DNA of 64,000 nt from Podocnemis expansa (taxonomy: Eukaryota > Chordata > Testudines > Podocnemididae), in contig ML681971.1 of NCBI GenBank assembly GCA_007922195.1, forward strand, positions 17,894,637-17,958,636, given 5' to 3'. The stretch's first letter is position 1, and each line of letters starts with the position of its first letter. Of the stretch, positions 36,601 to 58,176 are shown piece after piece. The notes under the pieces were generated by a model. It was not told the origin of the DNA. It saw nothing but the letters and a program-made list of their open reading frames with translations, and did no database searches. Both the position numbers and the translations under genes were made by a program.

Positions 36601-39600
36601 GGTCGTATTCCCTGGCAGGACACGACCCTCCCCTTTTCCGCCCTGCCTCCCCATGGGACCGTCCCGCTACGCCACCCATAGCCCCTCAGTGCTACTGTGT
36701 TTTTTTCCCCATGCGCGTTGGTGGCACCTGGCAATTCTGCAGTCCCCTCTTTCCTTTCTCAAGGACATGTTGGCACCCACAGCCGTTCTGATGGCACAAT
36801 ACACAGAGAACCCATTCTATACAACATAGAACAGTTTGGGGTTGTGCCCCTTTTATTCGCCCTCTGGCTCCTTACGGAGAGAAAACTTCATTGGGTTCTC
36901 TGATCCCGGGGTGCCCTTCAGATGAGGCAGCTGCTACCTTGTTGCAGTCCCATTCTTTAGTCTAAGGCGGACCCTTCCTTGGCAGTGGAGTTCTTCAATA
37001 TCCATGTATTGAAGAGTTTTTCCTCTTTGGCAGCCCTGGCACGGCAAAGTGATAGCATTATCCCTCCAGCAAGCACCATAGGTACTGAGTCCACAGGCTT
37101 TCATGGCCCTCTTTCGATTCTTCGGTCACCGAGGGGCTGACTAGACGGTAGTAAGAGCTCTCTTCTGCCCCTCTCCTTCCCCGTCACGCTCAGTGAGAGC
37201 TTCGAGAGGCAAACCCCGCAAGCTTAGACTGGCGGGGCCCTACATTCTAGCCCCCTGCAGGCCATAGGAGGCCCATCTCGTCAACATTGCCTCAGGCCAC
37301 CTTGCGGTCAATATTTTTCCAGAACCTCTCTCCTGCAAGAGCCCGGTCGTGCTGCTGGCTCAGCTGAAAATGCAAGCTTCTGTGCTACCAGGTCATTAAT
37401 TAGCATGCTGTAGGCCCCATCCTGCTTGGCTCAACTCTATCTGCCACGGCTACTGTCTCGTGGTCTTCTCAGTTGTCCTCGAGCTCATCTCACAACCTTG
37501 TATCCTTATTTCTCTCTTTTAACCAGATGGCTTGCTGGACCTCATCCTAGATAAAAAGCATTGTCATCCCCCTTACTTCTCCCTGTGTACTCAGTTCACC
37601 AGATCAGTCCATGACTATGTGGCTCCTGCAAAGCCTTCAGGGGCTCTATGCCTACCCTCTCATTCTCGCGCGAGACACGCCCATATGGCTAGTCTCATTT
37701 GCTAGCTTTTAGTGTTCTCCTTCAAGTCCACGTGACACGACCTAGGCCAGACATTGTAGTCTGTCAGGTACATTTCACTTTTTTCTCCTAGGCAGGGCAC
37801 CCACACAACCCATTTTCTTAGGTTGCGTCCTTTTCTCCAGCTCAGGTGACCTTGCCCGACCTGCATATGCGTTTTGTCTCAGTGGGTTCGGTTTTGCCCT
37901 GTTCTGGTTGACCCTCAGCTCTTGCTTCTTCTGGGCCCGTCAAGGCCTGTCCGCCTCTTGTCTTCAGTGAGCATCTTGCTGCGGGGCCTCTGCCTTACAG
38001 GGTTTGTTGCTGTGCTGAAGGCGGAAGTACCAACTCCACCTGCCATCCATCAGCATGGCTAGTAGTCACCTATTACTAAATGCATCCGAGCAGTGCTCAA
38101 AGAAGAACGGTGGGTTGCTCATCAGTAACCGTCCTTCTTCAAGATGGGCTGCTCGGATCCATTCAGGTCCCTCCCTCCATCCCCACTTCTGGAGTTGGCG
38201 ACTCTAAGGAACTGAGGATGGGGCTGGGAGGCAACTGTATATATAGCCATGGGTGGCACAAGGGGTGGTGGCTGCCTCCCCTCTTCTGACAGGCTAGGAC
38301 AAGTTTTCTTCCGACCAATCCAGTGTTCCAGCAGGGAGACACCTATTACTGAATGGATCCGAGCAGCCCATCTTGAAGGAGGACGGTTACTGGTGAGTAA
38401 CCCACCGTTTTTACAGATCGATTCTCCTTTGGTCTGTATCTATATGATCTCTTATCCCAGTGCAAAACAGTTGTAAAACTTTATAGAAGCAGATCAGTAT
38501 ACTTTTACACACAGTTTGAATATACATAAGCAATTAACCATGGTGTACAGTAGTGGTTGTCTAAATGGCTTTTTAAAAACTAAAAGGGTAGCCATGTTAG
38601 TTGAGATCAGCAAAACAAGCAAGAAGTTCTGAAGCACTTTTAAAGACTAACAAATGTATTTATTACATGAGCTTTCATGGAAGAAAATCCCACTTTGTCA
38701 GGTGCCTGGATTTTCTCCTACAAAAACTTAAGCAATAAATACATTTGTTAGTCTTTATAAGAGCCACTAGACTCCTTGTGTTTTTAAAAGCTAGTCTTTA
38801 GTGCCAAGTATCAACAATTTCTTGTTGATAAGGATGAAGGAAACTCACTAGAGCCCTTCAAACCCGCAGATATCTGCATTATAGCTGTGGATATCTGCAT
38901 CCATGGATACAATGCAGATATCCGCAGACCATTTCTTGTGGATGCAGATCGGATACAGGTCCAACATATTTTTATCCTCACAGAGCTAAAGCCCTGCAAA
39001 TATGCACATATCTGTGGATATCTGCATTATATCTGCATGCGCAGATACAACAGGGATATCCATGGACCATTTCTGGCAGATGCAGGTCGGATACACATCC
39101 ACCTATTTGTATGGGTGCAAGGCTCTAAAACTCACATGGCTTTGTTCAGCCCCAAAATTCCTCTGCAGTGCACAGCCCCTTCCATAGCACACTGCCTGCC
39201 CCATAAGCAGCCCCCACCCCACCAGCCCCACTGAGACTTGTAGAGTTTGGGGGAAATTACAGAGTTTTGAGTATGCTGCCTCTCAGTACTGGATTATAAT
39301 TTCCCCAAAACTCTACATCTAGACAGGTTCTCCTATCACCATGACAACCCCAAGTAGTCCAAAACACCACAGGACTCCTCCCTCCTACCCCACAACCCCC
39401 ATCGCCCTCGCCCCCTCAGCGCGCTCCACGTGCCCAAGAACAGCGCAGAGTCGCGCGCTGAAGGAGTCGGCATTCGCCCGCGCAACCCCCCCTTCCCCGG
39501 GAACAATTCTTATGCTCCACGCGCCCGCGCGCGCCGCGCTAGCGGAAGGCTCCTCACCAGCCAAGATCGCCTTCGCGGGGTGGGTGAGCTTGGCCCGCCC

Positions 39601-39660
39601 GCCTCCTCCGGCCGCTGCGGCGGCAGCCAGGGTCCGAGGAACCGGCGGCGGAGCGGACAT
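24655..39660 (-). CDS. Mitochondrial tricarboxylate/citrate carrier, SLC25A1 family (9 exons, complete)
   Basis: Exons on the minus strand: 39660-39558, 29350-29243, 29118-29019, 27491-27353, 27036-26952, 26717-26613, 26365-26250, 25531-25458 and 24769-24655. All have GT-AG borders and join to 945 nt (314 aa; human SLC25A1 has 311). Known role: inner-membrane exchange of mitochondrial citrate for malate, supplying cytosolic citrate for lipid synthesis. All three carrier-repeat signatures PX[DE]XX[KR] are present: PTEYIK (48-53), PMETIK (145-150), PLDVIK (243-248). Other identity motifs are [30 protein letters not shown] and [14 protein letters not shown]. The start is the ATG in the CpG island, giving MSAPP...[12 protein letters not shown], the family's usual N-terminus. 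The first intron is about 10.2 kb and full of mobile elements. No frameshift or stop is seen, so it is probably functional. I leave the symbol blank because the surroundings match human 17p13, not 22q11 where SLC25A1 lies; it may be a paralogue. Confidence 0.93.
30085..31722. mobile_element. Composite TIR element in carrier intron 1 (M2)
   Basis: Left end 'aggctatgtccacacacag' and right end 'ccctgtgtgtggacatacct' are inverted copies. Inside each end are 'ttYRaa'-rich arms; the right arm holds 'gttatttcgaaaccacag', as in M1 and M3. The centre (30240-31110) is GC-rich and made of repeated 'ctgcagctggccaggcgg' type words. It shares 'ccctggccagggtgctg' and 'caccctgggaggaa' with M1. A Penelope-like repeat is inserted at 31157. 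Long open frames in the GC-rich centre exist on both strands and are compositional. Confidence 0.7.
31157..31600 (-). repeat. Dispersed Penelope-like repeat, copy P2 (longest copy, nested in M2)
   Basis: This copy extends furthest. After the 'cacgaaagctcatgc' module (minus strand) the body continues to 31600 and includes an open frame at 31381-31587. That frame contains FYMDDLLTT and ends in a [14 protein letters not shown] tail; it may be the C-terminal remnant of an element-encoded protein, but I cannot identify its domain. The minus strand also holds a CTGAGGA...GAAA core at 31216-31244. Confidence 0.55.
32274..32530 (+). mobile_element. Second hAT-type left end and AT-rich tract inside H4
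   Basis: 'cagtggttcccaatcttttt' is a hAT-type end (compare CAGTGGTTCCCAACC of family H). An unusually AT-rich tract built from 'aattaaatt'-like words follows at 32340-32520. No matching right end was found. Confidence 0.45.
32787..32905 (+). repeat. Dispersed Penelope-like repeat, copy P3
   Basis: 'cgacaaagtgggattttctc', 'ccatgaaagctcatgtg', 'gttagtcttaaagtgccaca', 'ctagactaacaaggctatcc' are the family modules in plus orientation, nested in the hAT element H4. Confidence 0.65.
33715..35450 (+). pseudogene. DIRS gag-like relic
   Basis: In pieces interrupted by stops and frame changes: a cysteine-rich segment (CPECGKAF...[14 protein letters not shown]) at 33721-33805; a [14 protein letters not shown]...SRY segment at 35056-35110; and [13 protein letters not shown] followed by [17 protein letters not shown] and [14 protein letters not shown] at 35155-35390. 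The order and motif style are those of the first protein of vertebrate DIRS elements. It is clearly non-functional as it stands. Confidence 0.65.
38076..38408. repeat. DIRS internal complementary region and right inverted repeat
   Basis: 38076-38111 folds against 38128-38166 (…gcatccgagcag… versus …ctgctcggatcc…), and 38350-38388 repeats the first arm. The loop word 'gggttgctcatcagtaacc' is mirrored by 'ggttactggtgagtaaccc' at 38385-38404. Three alternating copies of one 40-bp block are therefore present. Confidence 0.7.
38583..38790. repeat. Dispersed Penelope-like repeat, inverted dimer (P4)
   Basis: The left half has 'ggtagccatgttagttgaga', 'aagactaacaaatgtattta', 'catgagctttcatggaag'. 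The right half is its inverse ('aaatacatttgttagtcttt', 'gactccttgtg'). The centre is 'atcccactttgtcaggtgcc'. It is a foldback arrangement of the same family. Confidence 0.65.
38849..39127 (+). mobile_element. Dimeric 279-bp hAT-type MITE with perfect 8-bp target duplication
   Basis: Ends 'tagagcccttcaaaccc' and 'gggtgcaaggctcta' are inverted. The flanks aaactcac (38841-38848) and aaactcac (39128-39135) are identical. The body is two diverged head-to-tail units (about 38865-38988 and 38989-39120) built from 'ggatatctgcattatagctg' and 'cggatacaggtcc' words. It sits 430 bp inside the first intron of the citrate carrier, beside its CpG island. Confidence 0.85.
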
Positions 39661-39905
39661 TGAGGCAGCTATCTCTGCGCCCTCCCGCCTCGCGGAATCC
39701 AGCCGTTCGCTGCCCGCGCGCCCGCCCGCGTGGGAGTAGGATCGGGATCGGGATCAGGGGTGTGACAGGGGAGTCGGTCAGCTAGCTTGAATATTCATGA
39801 GAACTGTATGAATATTGATCAGTGGTGCGGCTGGGAAGGGCGGGGCCACTTCAGCCTAGGAGCAGCTGATTGGCTGCAGGGCTGGCGCGGCTCTGTGATT
39901 GGTTG
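39395..39905 (-). promoter_or_regulatory. CpG-island promoter of the citrate carrier
   Basis: GC- and CpG-rich sequence surrounds the first coding exon (39558-39660). Upstream of the ATG (to the right) are a GC box GGGCGGGGCC at 39838-39847 and two ATTGG boxes at 39869-39873 and 39898-39902, which are CCAAT in the gene's own orientation. No TATA box is evident. This is a housekeeping-type promoter. Transcription start is inferred to lie between about 39665 and 39830. Confidence 0.7.
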
Positions 39906-40077
39906 GCTGCGAGTGAGGCGGCTGGAGTGTGCAGGGAGGGGCGCTGGGGCAGTCCCCAGGCTCAGCGCATGCGGGGCCGGTGGGGGTGGGACCCTCAGAA
40001 GGTAGCCAAGGTGCGGGTTAAAATCAGGCCTCTAGGCCAGGCTTGGGAGAGCCCTGGCTGGGGTAAAATAAAGAAGT

Positions 40078-40215
40078 CTGGTGACATTTAAAAGACAAAT
40101 TTATTTGTCACAGGAGCCTTCATGGGAGCCAGTCATGATAAATAAATGTGTTAGTCTTTAAAAGGGCCGCCAGGCTCCTCTTTTGTTTGAGCTGGACTGA
40201 CAGGGCTGCCCCTCT
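40078..40215. repeat. Dispersed Penelope-like repeat, short copy P5
   Basis: 'aaaagacaaatttatttgtc', 'ccttcatgggagcc' and 'gttagtctttaaaagggccg', with 'ggactgacagggctgcccct', match family modules. It has lost most of the hairpin centre. Confidence 0.5.
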
Positions 40216-40229
40216 GGAGCCCTGGCTGG

Positions 40230-40860
40230 GGTGATTCAGTCGCGGTTGGTCCTGCTTTGACCCGATGTGCTCCTGAGGTCCCTTCCTACCCTAATGGCCT
40301 CCAGTGCTCCTAGACCAAGAAGGAAGGGGTTAATCGGAGCTCTGGAGCTTTCCATTAGCGAGGGCAGGATATGTTCTAACTCCAGGAACTGGGAATTACT
40401 GAAATAGGCTTCCAGGGGAGGAGGTGATGTCTTTGGCCTTGGCAGTGTTTAAGAACAGGTAGGCCACCATTTCTCAGACATGCCTAATGTGGCTACAGAA
40501 TGGGGGGCGTAGATTAGGTCAGGGGTCTCAAACTCAAATCACCACGAGGGCCACATGAGGACTAGTACATTAGCCCGAGGGCTGCACCACTGAAACCTTT
40601 CCATACAACAATATTGGAAATATCAGAAACAATAGTGTCGTTGTGGGCCGCAGGAAATAGCTTTAGGGGCCACATGCAGCCTGTAGACTACATGTTCAAA
40701 GCCCCTGGATTAGATAAGTGTTTCTCAACCTCTTTGGTCCAGGGACTGGCTTCTTATACTGTGGGAGATCTCAAGGACTGGTTCTGGTCCATGGACCAAT
40801 CATTGAGAAACATTTGATGACCGCTTGGGCCTTTTCAGCTCTATATGTCTATGATTCTAG
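40230..40860 (+). repeat. CR1 LINE 3'-end fragments, split by a hAT insertion
   Basis: 'gatgtgctcctgaggtccct' with 'tcctaccctaatggcct', and later 'gtttaagaacaggtaggcca' and 'atatgtctatgattctagag', resemble the 3' untranslated ends of CR1 retrotransposons. The second fragment is interrupted by the hAT-type element at 40520-40707. Confidence 0.5.
40520..40707 (+). mobile_element. 188-bp hAT-type MITE (H7)
   Basis: Begins 'caggggtctcaaactcaaat', ends 'gttcaaagcccctg', with flanking 8-mers gattaggt / gattagat (7 of 8). It shares 'gaggactagtacattagccc' and 'gccacatgcagcc' with H4 and H10. Confidence 0.8.
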
Positions 40861-40944
40861 AGGGGATTGTGTATCTTGTTTTAATTTTTTAAAATTATGT
40901 TATTAAAGTCAGAAAATATTTAAAAATCTCATTTCCTTCTCTAA

Positions 40945-41130
40945 AAGGTAGCTGTGTCAGTCTAGTTCAGCAAAACGAACAAGGCATTTTGTGGCACTTT
41001 AAAAGACTAACACAGTTATTTATCTGCATGAGCTTTGGTGGGAGAAAATTCTACTTCAGACACTTGAAGATGGAGAATGTAGAGAATGGGAGGAAAATAA
41101 ATGCAGGGGAGTGTAAGTCATAGGATCAGA
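40945..41130 (-). repeat. Dispersed Penelope-like repeat, copy P6
   Basis: 'aggtagctgtgtcagtctag', 'aaaagactaacacagttatt', 'catgagctttggtgggag' and 'gggaggaaaataaatgcagg' match copy P1 almost module for module. The hairpin centre is damaged by a small deletion. Confidence 0.65.
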
Positions 41131-42498
41131 TTAGACTTTTTCCTTTTCTCTTTGTGTTGTTCAGTTGCATATTTAGTTTTTTCAATATTACATTGCACTC
41201 AGACAGTGAAACCTGACAGCTCAGTTTTTCTTTCTGGTTTTTGAGGATTAGCATAAGAGGTTGGTTGGGTTTATAGTAATCTTGGAATTTTAAAATTGCT
41301 TTAATTATTAAACGAAGAACATTATTCTGATTGTTTTTAACTTTAAAATCTTGTGTTAACCATAACCTAAGTTAGAGGCTGAAATTATTTGCCAGTATTT
41401 CTGTAAGAGTTAACCGAGATGCTTTAAAAATAATGGATAAATAAATTATTAACCAGGATATGTGTAGGCTTGATATTTACAAATAAATAGAGAAAATATT
41501 TTGACACTATTTCTCCTTGTAGATCAAAGGCTTATGTGTTCCCTTTTCCTTCTGATAGTACTAATGCAGTGTAAGGAAGATGAAGACTGTAGGAGAAATA
41601 CAGAACACTTACTTCAGGTACAGAGATTCAACAGTTATTGGTGACTTTTACGTAAAATATAATAAGAAAAGGCACAATCCTACAAAGTACTGAGTGTCTT
41701 TAAATCTGTAGATCAGGATGAGACCCAAGATTGTCAGAGGAAAAGTTTGAGAACCAAAAAGAAAGATGATGAGATCCTACTGGGTCATACCAAAGCATTT
41801 TGGAGTGGCTTTCACAGACTGGGATGACTAAAACACGCAGGTTTAGGTCTGTATGCACAGTCCAGCTATCAGGGTGAGCAGGAATATTTCTTCATTTTTA
41901 AAATATTTTTAGGTCTATCTTTTTCCATTTTCCAAGCTCTGTCTTTTCTATCCTTCTTTATCCCTCCTTTCTGTACCACATCCTGTTCCTCCCAGACCAT
42001 TTATAGCTATCTGGTATTTATAGATCATCAACAGCAAGAATATTTAGGCTAATTGCTGCTTCAGTTGTGCACCTCTTTTCTGGTCTTTGGCTCCTGATAT
42101 TCTTTCTCCCCCTTCCTCCTCCCTAAAGGGGGAAAAATATATAACTAACTGCCTATTTAAAAACAAAATAGTGTTAATAAAATACTATTATACATGCCTT
42201 CAGTGATAACAATTTAAACAATCATTTAAAGCTCTTGTGTTTAATTTTCAATACAAGGTAGGTGCTAATTAATTCAGCTAGTTAGCTTGATTTAAAATAA
42301 TAAAGCTGTTTATCCAAGGCTGTAGGCATCTTAACATAATTAACTGTGCAATAGTAATACACATATATTAAATTGCTGCATGATAGATACTTATGTACTG
42401 GAAGGAAAAGCAATATTATCCCATGTGTATGCTGCAATTCTCCAGCCATGTGCCTCATCTACAACCCCGCCTCTGTTGCCAAGGTGAAGTGTTGCCGT
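41131..42498. other. Intergenic stretch upstream of TEKT1
   Basis: AT-rich sequence between the carrier promoter and the proposed TEKT1 promoter. I see no exon or clear repeat in it. Confidence 0.5.
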
Positions 42499-42621
42499 GT
42501 TCCCATAGCAATGGTTTGTGTATGTTCTGTGCGGTTTCTGAGTCTGCTCCTGGAATATTCAGGGTGGAAACGTTTCACGGCTGTGGACACTGAGGCTGAA
42601 GTCACAATCTGGGCGTTTAAG
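42499..42621 (+). promoter_or_regulatory. TEKT1: Candidate TEKT1 promoter: X-box-like site and possible noncoding first exon
   Basis: GTTCCC-AT-AGCAAT at 42499-42512 resembles the RFX X-box (GTNRCC, 1-3 spacer, RGYAAC) with one mismatch per half-site. RFX factors drive ciliary genes such as tektins. 'gtttaag|gtaaaataa' at 42621/42622 could be the donor of a noncoding exon spliced to an acceptor at 43767-43768 ('gatctttcag'), seven bases before the TEKT1 ATG. Both the site and the exon are inference. Confidence 0.3.
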
Positions 42622-43739
42622 GTAAAATAAACCTTAAAAATCTTTAGAGCTTGGCCAGCTTTTGCCATAAGCAACCATCAGGCTGGGAGCGAGATCAGCA
42701 AAAGTGTGTGCAGTTTGAGTTGATTGTTGTATATCTATTTATGTCTGGGTTTATTGATAGGGAGGGATTGGGGGATGGATTTGAAGGGAGGGATTGGTAT
42801 ATTGTGTGCATTTTGGGAAGGGATTGTTGGGGAAGAACACTAGGATGGATGCACTGGGTTGTGTTTTCAGCACAAGGGTGTGTTATAATATATTTAGATA
42901 TTGCAACAACTTCATATATTTTGTCATGACCTCTTGGCATTGGCATCACCATTTCCACAAGGAATAAAAATTACCTTAGTTGGGCTTAATTTTTTTTCCT
43001 CCTTCATTCCACTTTTTCCTTCTTTTGTACCATACCGTGTATTTTCTCCTCTGTCTTTTTTAGGGTCTATTTTCCCTTTGCCTTATGTTTCTGTTCAGTT
43101 CTTTTTACAATCTTCAGTTCCTCTCACCTCTGCCTCTGGTGACCAGATAACAAGTGTGGGAAATCAGGACAGGAGAGAGGGGGAGTGATAGGCACTTAGA
43201 AGAAAACCCCCCCGAATATTTGGACTATCACTATAAAATCAAGATATTTGGTCCCTTTACCTCTACCAGTGTTCCTAAATCTCTTCTTTCTCAACAGTAG
43301 ACTTTTCCTGATTGTCTTGTTCTCCCATTTTTTAGATTTATTTTCCCCATTTCTCCTTTGAGTACTTTCTCCCTCATCTTTCTCTGTTCTCAAGGTTCCC
43401 TTGCTTGCTTGCTTGCTTCCTTTTCCTATGTTATCCCTCACTTTCCCATGTTCTTCTGCAGTTTCCTTCCCTGCCCCACAAGGCCATCTCTCCCTTTATT
43501 CCACAAATTCCCAAGCTGAGATTTTGCTCTTTGTGGTTTGGCTGCCAGAGCCTTTCTTCTTCCTTATCATCCCCCAAAATGACCCAAAGGCTAGCTAGTT
43601 TTCATCTACTTCATTCAGGGGCCACTACTTACTTGGCTCCCATCCTATGCTCTACAACCTGGAGACAGATTATTCCACTTCCATTGGCCCCAATGATACA
43701 ATATTATTCTGTTTTCAGGTTCTCCATCCAAAGAGCTAA

Positions 43740-53943
<10,204 letters not shown>

Positions 53944-54427
53944 AGCCCTGGTGTTGGGGGCAGCATTCCCCCACACTGGGTCAGATTCTGCTCAGAGATA
54001 TACCAGGGCAATGCCGGAGTAACTCCACTGAACCTTACCCTAGCGACTGTGTTTACAACTCAGAGCAGAAACTGGCTGGGGGCATGTGAGTTAATTATGA
54101 GAGACCTAGTTGCCTCCTCCTCAGCTCCCTGTGTCCCAGAAGGTCTGTTGTAAGCTTTCCTGTAGAGAGTAAAGTTATGAAACAACAAAGAAAGTTCCTT
54201 CAGTCCAGTCACTTGGGTACTGCCAATGTTGCTGTTTTTCATTGACAGATTTTTTGAACTACATAAGCTGGCACACTGTTCCTGCACAATGTCCCTAGTT
54301 CTGCCCAAGAGACAGGAAGTCAGCAGCAATACCAGCTGTGAGGATGTGGACACCTGTCCACTTAAAGCTGGATGAAGAATGTGCCTCAACCAAACGTAAG
54401 ATAACTGCTGGCAGAGGCAATGTTGAC

Positions 54428-54640
54428 TAATTGATAGAGCACTGGACTAGGACTCTGGAAACCTCATGTCTGTCTATTCTTGACTTTGTCAGTGGCCTAC
54501 TTGGTGATCTTGGGTTAATCACAGCCCTGCTCTGTGCCTTAGTTTTCCCATCTGTAAAATGGGATAATGATCTCCTTTGTAAAGTACTCTGCGCTCCACT
54601 GATTAAAAATATTATATAAAAGCTAGGTGTTACTGTAAAT
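54428..54640 (+). repeat. MIR-like SINE, near full length
   Basis: 'ttgatagagcactggactag', 'gactctggaaacctcatgtc', 'gtgatcttgggttaatcaca', 'gccttagttttcccatctgt', 'aaaatgggataatgatctcc', with tail 'taaaagctaggtgttac'. All MIR modules are present in order. Confidence 0.8.
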
Positions 54641-54892
54641 GTGAGTGAAGAATAACACTCTGCTTCCTTCAGTGCCATTGCAGAAACAAGATAAAATGAT
54701 AAAGGTGAGATACTAAGGGCTGTCTGTAAAAGTCAGAGTTTTAATACACGGACCTCTAAAATTGGTCATTGCTTTGTTACAGTTCTAGTGGGCTTTCCCT
54801 TCAGTTGCCCTTTCGGGATATTGTTAATAAAATTAGTCTCCCCATAGATTTCCTTAGAGGACCAGATCAGACGTTTCCTAGAGTGATTGGTT

Positions 54893-54898
54893 TTTATT
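54893..54898 (-). terminator. FBXO39: Candidate FBXO39 polyadenylation signal
   Basis: AATAAA on the minus strand, beginning 27 bases after the stop codon. If used, the 3' UTR would be very short (about 45-60 nt). Signal recognised by sequence only. Confidence 0.35.
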
Positions 54899-54924
54899 TT
54901 TACTCCTGGCTTGTCACACACTGC

Positions 54925-57311
<2,387 letters not shown>

Positions 57312-57697
57312 TCAGTTCCTGTTGCATGCAGAATCAAACCTAGGTGGTCTCTAGATCAGGAAGGCTGCAGCTAGTTTATTTGCTAGAACCACAATGTTCT
57401 AAGCGAATAGCAAAAATCCTGCCTCTTTACATCCAAAAACAACAATGTGCATCCTTTGCCTCTTTACATCCAAACTCCAGTGACATCATGAGCTCTTGAG
57501 TCTAAACTGTGATCTAACCAAAAGAGAAAATAGCAGAACAATTGAACCCCATTATGTAGCGGTCGCTGGGGATGGTAGACGGTATGAGGACTGAGCAGAG
57601 CTAAATCTTGCGAGTTGAAAAGTTTACTTGATTGCCAATGCAGGGGCTAAGGTATTATTTTGCGGGGTGCATGCAAGCGTGTGCGCATGCGTTAAAG
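57312..57697. other. FBXO39 5' flank
   Basis: Upstream sequence of FBXO39. A possible 3' splice site ('tgcatgcaacag' on the minus strand near 57320) would imply a noncoding upstream exon. There is no CpG island, in contrast to the carrier promoter. Confidence 0.35.
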
Positions 57698-57902
57698 CAG
57701 GGGTGTCAAACAAATGGTCCGCGGGCCGCATGCAGCTCCTAAAGCTATTTCCTGCGGCCTGCAACAACACTATTGTTACCAATGTTTGCAATACCATTGT
57801 ATGAAAAGGTTTCAGTGGTGCAGCCCTCGGGCTAATGTACTGGTTTTCCCATGACCCTGTACTAGTCCCTGCATGGCCCTCATGGTGAGTTTGAGACCCC
57901 TG
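57698..57902 (-). mobile_element. 205-bp hAT-type MITE (H10)
   Basis: Begins 'caggggtgtcaaacaaatgg', ends 'gtttgagacccctg', flanked by cgttaaag / ccttaaag (7 of 8). It is the reverse-orientation relative of H7 ('aaaggtttcagtggtgcagc' versus 'gctgcaccactgaaaccttt'). Confidence 0.85.
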
Positions 57903-58017
57903 CCTTAAAGGAAGCCAGCAGAAAGCCAGAGAAGCAATTGTTAATGTGACTCTGAGGTTGAGTCTTAATTAGGAAAAAATGTGTTAATATGGAGTTAACT
58001 AAATTCAGGTATGTTCC

Positions 58018-58176
58018 AAAGGGGGGTAGCCATATTAGTCTAGTTCAGCAAAATGAACAAGGAGTCCTATGCCACTATTAAAGACTAACAAATGTATTTA
58101 TTTATCGAAAGATCATGTAAAAAATAAATTTGTTAGTCCTTAAAAGTGGCACAGGACCCCTTGTTGGTTTAACTTT
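58018..58176. repeat. Dispersed Penelope-like repeat, foldback copy P7
   Basis: 'ggtagccatattagtctagt', 'aagactaacaaatgtattta' on the left, and the inverse 'ataaatttgttagtccttaa' with 'gtggcacaggaccccttgtt' on the right, form a foldback with the hairpin centre deleted ('tcgaaagatcatg'). Confidence 0.65.

Larger units (their letters stand above)
33375..38412 (+). mobile_element. Decayed DIRS-type retrotransposon
   Basis: The ends are inverted repeats. 'cattcagtaataggtgtctc', 'gattggtcgg', 'ggggaggcagccaccgcccc' and 'ggctatatatacagt' on the left (33379-33550) reappear reversed at 38205-38388. The right end carries a block that is inverted and repeated again at 38076-38166, which fits the internal complementary region of DIRS elements. 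No target-site duplication is apparent, as expected for tyrosine-recombinase elements. A gag-like frame on the plus strand is recognisable at 33715-35450. The downstream 2.5 kb, where reverse transcriptase, RNase H and recombinase should lie, is too decayed to align by eye; 'aatatccatgtattgaag' near 36990 could be an RNase H relic. It is in carrier intron 1. Confidence 0.75.
53944..54924. other. Spacer between the TEKT1 and FBXO39 stop codons
   Basis: This 981-bp convergent spacer holds the TEKT1 3' UTR, a MIR-like SINE (54428-54640), and candidate polyadenylation signals for both genes: AATAAA on the plus strand at 54826-54831 and AATAAA on the minus strand at 54893-54898, 27 bases after the FBXO39 stop. 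If both are used the transcripts overlap only slightly or not at all, depending on cleavage sites. Confidence 0.5.

Noticed and set aside
39385..39660. Minus-strand frame continuing 57 codons past the first carrier exon
   Set aside because: Only the first 34 codons plus one base are coding. The rest is intron after the donor at 39557, as shown by the match of exon 29350-29243 to the family.
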